Source of the DNA: Fulvia fulva
Taxonomy: Eukaryota; Ascomycota; Dothideomycetes; Mycosphaerellales; Mycosphaerellaceae
Direction: 5' to 3'
Length of the DNA: 64,000 nucleotides
Assembly: GCF_020509005.1 (NCBI RefSeq)
Contig: NC_063012.1
Coordinates: forward strand, 9,920,001 to 9,984,000
Each line of letters opens with the position of its first letter. Position 1 is the stretch's first letter. This document shows, one piece after another, positions 44,651 to 55,049 of the stretch. A program made the translations under genes and the position numbers. The notes under the pieces were generated by a model. The model was given only the letters and a program-made list of their open reading frames with translations. It ran no database searches and was not told where the DNA came from.

Positions 44651-45560
44651 TTAGCAACTCGGTGTTTCACCCTCGACAAAGTCGTATTAGAGTTATTCCT
44701 CTTTAGAACAAAAGGAAGGTAGACTAGAGGCCGTACCCGCCTTATATAGGTAGCTACAGCCGTGCTATAGGTGTATATAAGACGTGAAAGAGCCTAGTAA
44801 GGCACTGTTAGACTCCGAGTTAGGGAGCCTATACTAATACCTTAGACAAGTAGGCAAGCTTACTAAGAAGAGTCGCTCTCCGGACATCGCGTTCGTATCG
44901 ACTAACTATTTATTCTAAGAGAGCCGTAGTGTCTTAGAAACCCCCTCTACTAAGAGAGTTACGCTATAGTGTCTTAGCACTAATACGATCCTTACCGACC
45001 GACTTTCCTCCTCTTCCCGGCGGATAGCTATCCTCTCCGCTATCAACCTCGCGTTCGGTTTATCCTATTTCGATCCGATCGCGTACGACCGAATATATCC
45101 TTTTACCTAAGGGTAGCTAACCTGTCCCTTAACTTACAAAAATAGAGAACGAGACTAGGTTCTTAAGAAAGAGAGTAGCACCTGTTCTAACAAGAGAGAA
45201 CCACGAAACATAGTTCAAGCTAATAAGAATACACCTAGTATTAAAGCAGGTTAACTAGGTCCTCGAAGACATTATTACGGACATTCCCGCTACAACTCTA
45301 TCTATAGTAACACCCTCTATATTATCGGAGTCATCCCTTCCTTTAGATCAAGCGATAAGGAAGGCATCGTATAGACGGTATAATGTAACGGCCCTATATA
45401 AGATATATATCTGTCTGTCGATAGATAATCAAGAGATAATATACGAGATCCGGTATACGAAGGAGTTGTAGGAATAGGCTAAAGCTAAATATAAGAGAAG
45501 ACTTCTCGCTACTAGAAGAAGTTTGCTTTAGCAATACACCAATTTCGTGATAACAGAGGA
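44651..45560 (+). other. Copia-C leader and gag N-terminus, RIPed
   Basis: No readable frame over 100 codons. TA-rich with few CA/TG. The upstream half of gag must lie here, since gag residues are readable from about 45560. Confidence 0.6.
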
Positions 45561-46290
45561 CTAGTCAATAGATAACGCCTGGCAGGAGCTTAGCTCAATT
45601 GTAAGGAGGGCTGTTTCAATCTCGCCTCAGTTCTAAGACATCAAGACTGAGGACAGAAAGATCTAGTAACTCTTAGCAGCTCTGCCAGACTTATTTGGCT
45701 CAATTCGCGATGCAATTGATGCCTAGGTGAGTCTCTCACCACAAGACATTCTTGCAATTCTTAGGGAGAAGCAAGAATCAATGATTCATCAAGGGACAGC
45801 TATGTTCGCTAAGAAGGGTTTCTAGGGCAAGCTCACGTGCCATCTCTGCAATGGTGACCATTTTATGAGCAAGTGCCCACACCTTTCTGTAGCTCAGCAG
45901 GCTGTTAGGAACAAGGACAAACTAGCTAGGGTTACCTACCCTGCTAAGAGACAACCGTCACCACCTCGTAGGAGGTCGTCATCACCAAACCTTCGTGATG
46001 TCCTCAAGGTGATGACGGACCTTGCAAAGCAGATGAAGGAGAGCCGCAAGCCAAAGGCCTCCTCTAGTAAGCCTGCAAGGGCCCATGCGACCCAGGAAGA
46101 CGCATCAGACTCTGAGATACCATCAGAAGATGATGATGTTGATGAGGTTGCACATTCCACTGTGGAAGCCAAGGGCAAGTACCCCTCGTCCGAGTGGTTG
46201 CTTGACTCTTATGCTTCATTATATATAACTGACCAAGATTCACTATTCAGGACACTGAAGCCTCTTCAAAAGAGGAAGTAGATCAAGGTT
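45560..46290 (+). pseudogene. Copia-C gag C-terminus and protease start
   Basis: Gag residues from about 45560 (DNAWQELSSIVRRAVS, then ALPDLFGSIRDAIDA) lead to a zinc knuckle at 45838-45876 (CHLCNGDHFMSKC, a CCHC type with one residue fewer than usual). A Ser/Pro/Arg-rich stretch and an acidic stretch follow, then the protease start WLLDSYASLYITD at about 46197-46235. The retropepsin Gly after D-S is Tyr here, so the protease is probably dead; TGT or CAT to TAT by RIP would account for it. In-frame TAG at 45823 and 46279. Confidence 0.88.
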
Positions 46291-46800
46291 GGGGGTGGCT
46301 ATCTACAAGCTACACATGTAGGAAGTGCAGTAATGGGTGGTCCTTCTAGAAAGCAAATTGTCTTAGAAAATGTCTTGTTTGTTCCTGGCCTTAGAGTTAG
46401 TCTTGTTTCTTGGAATCAGTTCAGCCAACAGTTTGCTGTCCAACCACCCAGTTTCACCCTTAAATCCCTTTCTGGAAAACCTGTTGTCCAGACAAAGCTG
46501 AGAGGGGGTGTTCTATTCATTCAAAGTGTTTCAGAGCAGCTTGAAGCTATGCCTTAAGCATATGCCTCTCTACAGAAGCATGACTTGGATCTGTCCAAGT
46601 TAGGTACACATTTTGAGTGTGAATTGGAACAGGCTATGACTGCCACTGAGTCCTAGGACCAGTGGGAGCTATAGCATAGAAGATGTGCACACCTTAGCAA
46701 GGGACTACTAAGAAACCTGCATAGAGTCACTGACAAGAAAGATCCCATTCCTGTTCCTTCTGAACACCAGAACTGCAAGGTCTGCCCCTTGCATACATGG
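46291..46800 (+). pseudogene. Copia-C protease end and GAG-pre-integrase zinc region
   Basis: The same frame as the gag part continues past TAG 46279 (VGGGYLQATHVGSAVMG, then VLFVPGLRVSLVSWNQF, the typical end of a Copia protease). The integrase HHCC region follows at about 46675-46795 (HRRCAHLSKGLLRNLHR, then CKVCPL). Stops at 46555 (TAA), 46654 and 46672 (TAG). A single-base indel near 46785-46800 shifts the frame for everything downstream. Confidence 0.85.
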
Positions 46801-48005
46801 GGAAGTTCAAAGGACCTGCCACAGAGAGGAAAGGAGAGAGGCTGGCCCTCATCTCTATTGACATCTGTGGGCCTTTTCAAGGGGCAGTCTCAAGACTTGG
46901 CTTCAAGTACTGGCTTGAGATTGTAGACAACTTCTTGAGGAAGAAGTGGGTAATCCCTTTGAAGGCTAGGAGTGATGCTCCTACAGCTCTAAAGGAATGG
47001 AAGGTTCAGGTAGAGAACAGCTCCAGGTGTTTTCTATCTGCAATCCGTAGTGATGGTGCAAGGGAAATTCTTTCCTTGCTAAAACAGTGGGAGAAGGAGT
47101 TTGGCATTCAGATGGACACAACTGATGCCTACAACTCACTTCAGAATGGACCTGTGGAAAGGTCAATCCAAGCCTCTGAGAATACAGTGAGAGCTATGCT
47201 TGAGGACTCGAGTATGCCAGTTGAATTCTGGCTAGAGGCCCTTATTGCTCAAACTGTGGTCAGAAACAGACTTCCAAATGGACCAATAATAGATGGTACT
47301 ACTCTTTTACCAGAAGAAGCCTTCACTGGCCAGGTACCATCAGTTGACCATTTGAGAGTCTAGGGATGTAAAGCAGTGGTCTGTGTAGACCCGAGATCCC
47401 AACCTCAAGGCTTGAGAAGTGACGAGCTCATAAATAGGGGTAAAGAAGTTGTCTTTGTTGGCTATGTGGAGAACACCACAAAGCAATGGCTCTTCTGGGA
47501 GCCTGACATGAAAGCCATCAAAACACACGGGCAAGTTGACTGGTTTGAGAATGAGAAGGGGGGTGATATGGATCTTGGCATCACCTTCACAAACCAGTCA
47601 AGCAGAGCCCTGAAGAGAAACCCCGTTGGAAGACCTCCTGCTCAGGTCTCCAGTTCATCAATGCAGCCACAGCAGCTCCAGGCAAAGCCTCTGTTTGTGC
47701 AACTTCCCCAACCTCCAAAAGACATTAGAGTGTACCAGAAGAGTGGAGTAGAGGGGACTCCAAGAAAAGAAAAGGAAGAGGAACTTGTTCAGGAGGATCA
47801 ACCTCAACAGCCACCTCAGCTTGTAGGCAACAAGAGGTCAAGGGGGGATGAAGATGATGGCTCTGCTGAGCATGAAGCCAAGCATCATAGGGCATTGATT
47901 GCTCAGATGTTTCATCTTGATCCAACTATGAGCTGGGTTGAGGAAATCCTGAATGATGTGGAGGGATATGCATTTGCTGCTGTTAGGCAGGCCATAGCCT
48001 ACTAG
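46797..48005 (+). pseudogene. Copia-C integrase core and linker
   Basis: Integrase core with all three catalytic acids: Asp at 46860 (SIDICGPF), Asp at 47052 (RSDGARE) and Glu at 47157 (NGPVERS), about 35 codons after the second Asp as expected of a DDE integrase. WLEIVDNF and VRNRLPN are further family landmarks. One TAG at 47361 stands where Trp is expected (LRV-stop-GCKA). The linker (47560-47900) is rich in Gln, Pro, Glu and Lys. This enzyme would insert the cDNA into the genome. Confidence 0.92.
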
Positions 48006-48923
48006 CAAGAAGTGCCAATCCCAAAGTCCTATAAGGAGGCAGTGGGAGACCCCAATTGGGGACATATGTGGAAAGAGGCAATCCAGAAAGAACTTATTGC
48101 CTTAGGAAGCAACAACACCTTGGATCCAGTTGTACCACCAAGTGGTGCAAACCTGGTTACATCTAAGTGGGTTTTTGATGTGAAAAGAATGATCAGTGGA
48201 GCCATTGAAGAGTTCAAGGCAAGACTGGTTGTAAGAGGGTTTTCACAGAAATATGGTGTTGACTTTGAAAAGACCTTTGCACCTACTGTTAGGCATGATA
48301 CCCTTAGGGTCTTCATGGCTGTAGTATGTGAGAGAGATCTTGAGATGCACCAGGTGGATGTGAACAATGCCTTCACCGAAAGCAGCCTTCTTGAAGACAT
48401 CTACATGATCCCACCCCCAGGTGTCGAAATTCCACCAAATATGGTCTTCAAGGTCCTTAGAAGCCTGTATGGACTGAAGCAAGCAGCTAGAGATTAGAAC
48501 AAGCTCTGTGTTGCCAAGCTAGAACAGATTGGATCCACCTAGTCCCAGGTGGATCCATGCCTACTCATCCACAGAGGAAGAGACATCATGGTCCTCACCT
48601 ATGTGGATGACATCCCCATTGCAGCTCCAAAGCTGTCAGATGTTCAGTGGTTCAAGGCTGAATTTAGAAGAGTGTTCAAGATCAAAGATCTTGGGGAACC
48701 TGAGAAGATCCTTGGAATGAGGATTACCAGAAACAGGTCCCAAGGTACTGTAAAGCTTGATCAAGGACACTACATCCAAACTAACCTTGCCAAGATGGGC
48801 ATCTCTCCAGAGAAGGCCACACCCACACTCTCACCTATAGACAGCTATAAGGATCTGAGACCTTCAGCTACTATGGATGAGAGGTGCAACAAACAGGAGT
48901 ACCAGGGTTGCAATGGTACCTAG
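48006..48923 (+). pseudogene. Copia-C reverse transcriptase
   Basis: Motifs: PIPKSYKEAVGDPNWGHMW, WVFDVKR, EFKARLVVRGFSQKYGVDFE, HQVDVNNAFTESSL, RSLYGLKQAARD, and the active site YVDD at 48600-48611 with both Asp intact. TAG stops at 48003 and 48495 (Trp expected after AARD) and at 48540. All lie in one frame with the integrase. The motifs are the best preserved RT in the window. Confidence 0.93.
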
Positions 48924-49610
48924 ATGTGGCCAATGACAATGACAAGGCCAGACCTTGCTTTCCCCCTTAGAAGAATCAGCTTATATGTTGCTGACCCTTC
49001 AAAGCAACATCTTAGAGCTTTGAAGAAACTCTCCAGGTATCTGAGATCATACCCGGACCTAGGCTTGATGTATAGAAGAGGAGGAGGTATTCTCCAGGGA
49101 TACTCAGATTCTGGTTATGCCATAGACAAGGCAGACAGAGTCTCAATCCTTGGACATGTGTGGTTTCTTTATAGATCACCTATGTCCTGGATGAGTAGGA
49201 AGCAGAAGTCTGTTACCACATCAACAATGGAGGCTGAGTTCATGGCCATGAATGCAGCAGCCAAGCAGTCACAGTTTCTTGCTGCAGTCCTTAGAGAGAT
49301 GAGGTGTCCTGACCTGGTTGGAGAGTGTTCATTCTAACCTAGGATCAAGGCAAGCAGTACTGTTGATGAGCTGAGACCCGTGGAGCTTATGGGTGACAAC
49401 CAAGCAGCTTTGACCTTTGTCAAAGATGCCCATGTCCATGACAGGTCGAAGCATATTGATGTTGCATACCACTATGTCAGGAATCTCTCGTGGCAAAGGA
49501 AGATTGCAGTGGATTACTGCCACACAAAGGACATAGTTGCTAATGGGCTGACTAAGCCCCTTAATGGCCAGCAGTTTCAAAACTTTGTAAGGCAGCTCCA
49601 GCTTGTATAA
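48924..49610 (+). pseudogene. Copia-C RNase H and C-terminus
   Basis: In one frame with RT: MTRPDLAFPLRRIS, then GYSDSGYAIDKADRVS and the SRKQKSVTTSTMEAEFMA block typical of Copia RNase H, then DNQAALTFVKDAHVHDRSKHIDV and HTKDIVANGLTKPLNG at the end. Stops at 48921 (TAG) and 49335 (TAA, where CAA would give Gln). The TAA at 49608 is the natural end. RNase H removes the RNA from the RNA-DNA hybrid. Confidence 0.92.
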
Positions 49611-49644
49611 GGGATTGTTTGAGACCTTCTGACCTGAGTGGGAG

Positions 49645-49854
49645 TGTTGAGAATATGCAGGTCATAGGGTCAACATTAGGTGCTTAGGGGGATTAGTAAT
49701 CAGGGCTTGCTAGTCAAGTCCTGAGTACAGCTGTCCCTCCTGATCCACCTACACTAACACTGGCGATACTGTATATAGATACACGCTTACCCATTGGGTC
49801 CTTCTTCGCTGATCCGCCGTCTTCCACTACTACGCAACTCGTACCTATTTAACA
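49645..49854 (+). repeat. Copia-C 3' LTR (210 bp), little RIPed
   Basis: Starts TGTTGAGAATATGCAGGTC, ends CCTATTTAACA with the normal CA terminus kept, followed by ATATC. It keeps many CA and TG dinucleotides that are TA in the 5' LTR. Confidence 0.96.
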
Positions 49855-50917
49855 ATATCGATAAGTCCGATTTCTACTAGGAACGTATAAAATATCTAGG
49901 CCTTATTATTATACCCTAGGGCATCGAGATAGACCCGGAGAAATTGGAGTATATATAGACCTAGGAAGTACTAACTAATCTTAAGGATATCTAAGCCTTC
50001 CTAGGATTCGTAAACTTCTACCGTAGGTTTATCGAGGCCTTCTCTCGTATTACATCCCTATTAACTAACCTAACGAAGTCAGATAGGCCTAGTAATCATA
50101 AGAACCGTAGAATTAACTAGACTGATAATTGCTAGAAGGCATTCGAGGCGTTAAAAGTAGCGTTTAGTAAGGCGGGTATACTAGTATACTATATACTAGG
50201 TAGATAGACCGTCGTCGAGACTAACTCCTTAGACTTTATTAATATAGGTGTGCTCTTATAATACGACGAGTAGGGAGTGTTATATCCTATAGCTTTCTAT
50301 TCGAAGAAGCTAAGCTCCTAGGAGTATAATTACGAGATCTACGATAAGGAACTCCTCGCGATTATTAAAGTATTTAAAGAGTAGCGCCCGGAGCTTACGT
50401 ACAAAGTAGACGAGAATAGCGATCTAGTCAAAGTGTTTATAGACTATAAGAACCTCGAATATTTTATAACTACGAAGTAGCTAAATTGCTAATAAGCGCG
50501 ATAGGTAGAATTTCTATTATAATTTAACTTCTAGATTATATACCGCCTAGGTATATAAGGAACGAAGCTAGATAGCCTAATAAGACGTAGCTAGGGCCTT
50601 CTATAGGGGGTAGACGATCCGAGAAATTAGTACTAGTATTAAATATTACTTCCGCTAGAGCGATTCCTTAAGATCGACTCTATACGAGCTACTATTAAAG
50701 ATACGCCTAAAGAAGAAGAGACGACTCCCCTAAATCCTAAAGTAATCGAGTTTATTCTAGAACTAGAACAGGTACTATAAACATAGCTAGTACTAGCTTA
50801 GGAAGTATAGACTATAAATAAAGCCGAAGTCGAAGCTAAACTCGAGTACCGTATAACGACTACTTACACCCTAGACTAAGAACTTAAGGCGGTAATTAAG
50901 ATACTACGGAAAGATAG
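49855..50917 (+). pseudogene. Gypsy-4 pol relic, part 3 (RT end, RNase H, linker)
   Basis: Resumes the RT frame after Copia-C (DKSDFY, then YLGLIITP-like residues), then the tether FLGFVNFYRRFIEAFSRI, RNase H (NSLDFINIGVLL, YDKELLAIIKVF) and KLDSLTRRS-like sequence. It follows Gypsy-3 27310-28340 throughout. Cut at 50918 by the Gypsy-5 LTR. Confidence 0.85.
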
Positions 50918-51111
50918 TATTACGGCCGCTCCGTAAGTAAAGGATTAGCAAAGGGGCACGTGACCTCATATTACGTAACGCTCGGCCCGAAGCCGACCCG
51001 TAATACCTCGGCCCTTAAGTATAGGCCTCGACCTTAGAACCTACTTCTCTCTTTAGCTATCGACTTTGTTAATACTATACCCCTATACTCTCGTACTGTA
51101 GCCTCGTAACA
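50918..51111 (+). repeat. Gypsy-5 5' LTR (about 194 bp)
   Basis: Starts TATTACGGCCGCTCCG within the Gypsy-4 linker and ends TAGCCTCGTAACA. Ends are inferred from the TG/TA...CA termini, since no partner is in the window. It contains CACGTGAC near 50958. Confidence 0.75.
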
Positions 51112-51439
51112 CTTCGATAGCGTATTAATAAGGACGCTACTATATTTAGCGCCGCTTAGCTTAAAAATCTCGATAACGCGACTCCTTAAAATCCCCGACT
51201 CGTACTAGCGTAGAAAGTAGCGTAGTGCTCTCTCTCTCCCTCCCTCCTAGTAAAGACGCTAGAAGGGCGTACTATACTTATAGTATAGCGAGACCGTAGG
51301 GCACCGGCCCTAGCGGCGGCGTAAATACTTAACGTATCGTACGCTATATACGACTAACTCGAAACTTAGAACTCTTTACGCGAGCCAATTAGTATACCTA
51401 GTCTGATAACTCCGTCCTACTAGATCCCTATACTAAGTA

Positions 51440-53420
51440 CGCTAATACGGAGCGCGCGATTCTCGACTAGCTTCTAGAAGAGGAGGAAGGTAACGAGATA
51501 TAGCTTGAAATCCCCGATACTCTTAACCTTACTACGTTATTATACGAGGGCGATATTATTAAGTATAAGAACGACGATAGGTCCTACGATAATACTCGAA
51601 AAGACTTCGCCGTTGACTTTATAGACGCCTAGGGTCGCGGTAGTACCTAGCGTATCCTACTCGAGTAGCTATATATACTCGACTCGACCTAGCTTTACGA
51701 TTACGTTAAGAATTAACTAGAAGCTATCTTATACGTACTTCGTAAGCTCGAAGCCGATTATCGCCAAGCCATCCTAGATAGGGCGGCGTTATATAAGGCT
51801 AACGAGCTAAACAAGAAGAATCCTAAGGATGTATATACCGAGTTATAATATACTACGAAGTATAAGTAGGAATATAAGTAAGACCTTAAATAAGTAAACG
51901 AGGACTTAAGCAAGGCAAAGTAGGACGTAACTAAGTATAGGAAGTAGGCTAACAAATACTATAATTATACCAAGTCTACTAAGAAAGAAGTTAGTTTACT
52001 TAAGGCTAAGGTAGCCGAACTCGATAGCCTTATACCTAATAAGACCGTACCTACTACTATAGACGTAGTAGGGCTATAATAGAAGATTTAGACGCTCTAG
52101 TAGGAACTCGAGGAGGCTAAGCGTAGCCGTACTACCGAGAAACTAAAGGAACGTAGTGCTCGTTCCCTCTCCGAGTCACGACGCCGCCGTAGTAATAAGC
52201 CCGCCGATAAGCCTACTAATACGCCCGCCGATAAGCCTACCGATAAGCCTATTGATAAGGGGACTAAGAAGTAGCCTACCGCCCGTAAGTACCGTAAGTA
52301 GCGCGTCTACGACTTATCTAATCTAGATTTATCCGACTTATCCTCCGACTCCGATTCCGACGTCGATCTACCTCCGCGTAAGAGTAAGGGTAAGAAGAAG
52401 GATAAGAAGAAGAGTATAGAACTAGTTATTATTAAGGAGGACTACGAGATAGTAGATACTAGCGTCGACGTAGTCCGCTATAATCCTACTATATCTAAGG
52501 ACTTCAAGACTAGTAGCCGCGTCGACACGCCGAAGCCTAAGTTCTCTAGTAAGAACTATAGTAAGGACTCCCTAAGCCTCGACGAGTAGACTATATAACT
52601 TAGTAATAAGTTCGCCGTCTCGACATTTAAGGACGTGCTATCCGCCCTCCGCTTCGTTTAAGAATATACTACCGGATTAGTATAGTAGATACTTCGAAAC
52701 TATATTCTATAGAAGATCCTTATCGGAAAGTATATAGTTAGTAAGCCCTTCAAGTCCGTATAGAAAGCCCTTAAGTTCCTTAACTATAACTTTGGCAACT
52801 ATAACCCCGAAGGTACGGCACGTAATAATATAGACGCTCTAAAGATAGGAGAATTAGACAAGTTCTCTCTATTCTACGCTAAGTACTAGAAAGAACGCGC
52901 TCGCCTACCGCTAGCTTTAAGCCGTAGGTAGGAAGCTCTTAAGCTAAAGAATAAGCTTAGCTTTAAGTACCGTACCCGTCTTATAGGACTTACGGAATTT
53001 AAGATAGTCGAGGGCCTAGCTTCGTAATACTATCGCCTAGAGAGCAAGATAGCTTAGCTCGATATTAACCTACCTCGAAAGGTCAACAATAACAAGGACA
53101 ATAAGAAGCTATCTAGCGGCAAGCCTCCGGGCGCGACGCTAGGTATAACTACGCCTACTATCGGCTAGGTAATACCGCTAGCGATTCCTACTAATACTAG
53201 TATACCGCTTAGTCGCTTACCGTATACTAACTAGGCCTTACTTCTATAGAAGGACCGGCCTAAGCAATATAAGAACCTCGTACTACTAACCTAAGATTAG
53301 CGTACCTAGATTATTATAAGCGGTAGCTACCTACGGTACCGCGGTACCGGATACGCCTTAGGAGTAGCTAGCTATCTACTCGACCCCTACGAGCGCTCTA
53401 AGCGAAAGACCGCTAATAAT
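51440..53420 (+). pseudogene. Gypsy-5 gag relic with DKP repeats
   Basis: Coiled-coil N-terminal part (about 51580-52150; for example ELEEAKRSRTTEKLKERS), then a low-complexity stretch at about 52195-52262 with repeated A/T-D-K-P units, an acidic Ser/Asp stretch (52310-52370), a Lys-rich stretch, and a capsid-like half (about 52560-53000; FSLFYAKYQKERARL). A zinc-knuckle-like site near 53310-53345 (SYLRYRGTGY) may have lost its Cys to Tyr. Stops are mostly TAG. Confidence 0.72.
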
Positions 53421-53599
53421 AGTCTGACCGCTATAGTAGTAGTACTACCGGCGGAAAACGCCTAGACTATTATCTAAGCATAATAGATAATAGTCCGATA
53501 TAGGAAGTATTATATTAGTATAAGTACTATTACTTACCTTACGAATATAAACACGAACATAAACATTACGGTATAAGAATAGTATAGGCATTTTCCTTA

Positions 53600-54140
53600 T
53601 AAGCCCGTCCGAATACGCCCTCTATAGAAGTAGATAAAGGACTCGAAGTCTCGTATTACTTTATAGTAGAGGGTAGGGTAAATAGACATTATATATATAC
53701 CTTTCTCGATAACGGTACTAACTCTAAACTCGTAAACACTTCCTACGCGCAAAAACACAACTTCTATTTATATAATATTGAACCTTATACTCTAGGACTA
53801 GGAGACGGCTCGTAAGCCCCTACTATTATTTTAAAAGTAAAAAACATCGAGCTTAACCTATAGGGCTATACCGAAATCGTAAAGTGTCTAGTTACCGACA
53901 CTTACTACGATATCGTATTAGGCTTAGGTTAGTACGTAAAACACAGCCCTTATAAGGACTAGAAGCGACATAGAATTATACTTAATAATACTAGCTACCG
54001 TAGCTACTCCCTTTACTAGAATATTATACTACCTATAGTCTTACCTCCTACCGAAACACTAGTAACCCCTCTACTAGACTATAATAGCCTTAAACGACTA
54101 GACATCTCCGCTATACCGGTCTCTTAACCTATCGAAGGAG
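53600..54140 (+). pseudogene. Gypsy-5 aspartic protease relic
   Basis: FLDNGTNSKLVNTSYAQKHN at about 53706-53765 corresponds to the D-S-G-A-x-x-x-F-I protease motif, with Asn in place of Ser and the first Asp and Gly kept. DIVLGLGQYVKHSP at 53910-53955 matches the conserved I-L-G-x-x-W-L segment, with TAG in place of Trp. Confidence 0.75.
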
Positions 54141-54519
54141 TTAGCGTAGAGCGTGTTAGGTACGGTACGAGTAAAGGCGATATTAAGCAAATTAGCCTCT
54201 ACGAACTCCGTAAGCTATCTCGTATAAAGGGGGCTAAAGTCTATATAATATAGATCAACCCGCGCGAGACTTACGCTAGTAAGAGCGTAGCTAAACCCGT
54301 AACTATATAAGTATTAGGCCTATATACTATAACAGTACGAAAAGTTATAGGTAGTAAAGCTACCTTCGCCTACGCTATATATATCGAAGATTCCTATTAC
54401 CGTATACTACGATATAGCTAAGAGTACTAGGCGGAAGTGTACGCTATAAGCGTAGTAGATTACGATGTCTTTATAGAGAAGTTATATAGGAAGGAGAAGG
54501 AAGCCGATATAGCAAAGTT

Positions 54520-54952
54520 ACTAGCCTACTACTAGTATAGAAAGGACCTCTTCTTAAAAGTAGAATTAAGTAAGCTACCTCCGTATTGGCTAGGCTTAGA
54601 TCACGAGATCAAGCTAAAGTAGGATGCTAGACCACCTTTCAAACGCCTATATCTAATATCTAACAAAGAGTCTAAGGTAGTAAAAGCTTAGGTCGACGAC
54701 TAGCTCGAGAAAGGTAATATCTAGCGTAGTAATTTACTAGCCGCTTCGCTAGTTATTATTATACGTAGACCAGGCGGCGGTCTACGAGTATATATTAACT
54801 ACCGAGCTTTAAATACTATTATAGTTAAGTCTAGGTACCCTATTCCGCTTATCTAAGACACCCTAAACCGGATTAGTAGGAAGAAGTACATTACTAAGCT
54901 CGACGTTATCGCCGTATTTAATCGCCTACGTGTTATAGAAGGCGATAAATAG
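54520..54952 (+). pseudogene. Gypsy-5 RT relic, part 1
   Basis: [31 protein letters not shown], then KKYITKLDVIAAFNRLRVIEGDK. The frame stops at GAAGGCGATAAATAG, the LINE-2 target site, and resumes at 60905 on the far side. Confidence 0.85.
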
Positions 54953-55049
54953 ATAGATAGATTTGTTATTCCCCTGTTCTAGGACCCTATCCGGCCTATA
55001 TAGGTATATATCTATTGTTATATATAAAGGGAAACCCGAATAGGTAAAA

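Larger units (their letters stand above)
44413..49859 (+). mobile_element. Copia-C, nearly complete and lightly RIPed Ty1/Copia element
   Basis: LTRs at 44418-44635 and 49645-49854, with the target duplication ATATC at 44413-44417 and 49855-49859, placed within Gypsy-4 RT. Internal order gag, protease, integrase, RT, RNase H is that of Pseudoviridae. From about 45.55 kb on it keeps normal CA and TG levels, unlike everything around it; the first 1.1 kb is as RIPed as its host. All motifs for mobility are recognisable but at least a dozen in-frame stops and one frameshift break the polyprotein. Confidence 0.95.
35505..50917 (+). mobile_element. Gypsy-4, chromovirus of the Gypsy-3 family, carrying LINE-3 and Copia-C
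   Basis: The 5' LTR (35505-35688) is 184 bp and clearly of the Gypsy-3 type. Gag (36000-37700) and pol follow in three pieces: 38000-38788, 43751-44417 and 49855-50917. LINE-3 and Copia-C sit in the two gaps, each with clean target duplications. It ends inside the RNase H-integrase linker where Gypsy-5 has inserted; the rest must lie beyond the window if not deleted. Confidence 0.9.

Noticed and set aside
45936..46178. Minus-strand ORFs across Copia-C (45936-49580)
   Set aside because: Shadows of the plus-strand polyprotein, which carries all the catalytic motifs. They look long only because this part is less RIPed.
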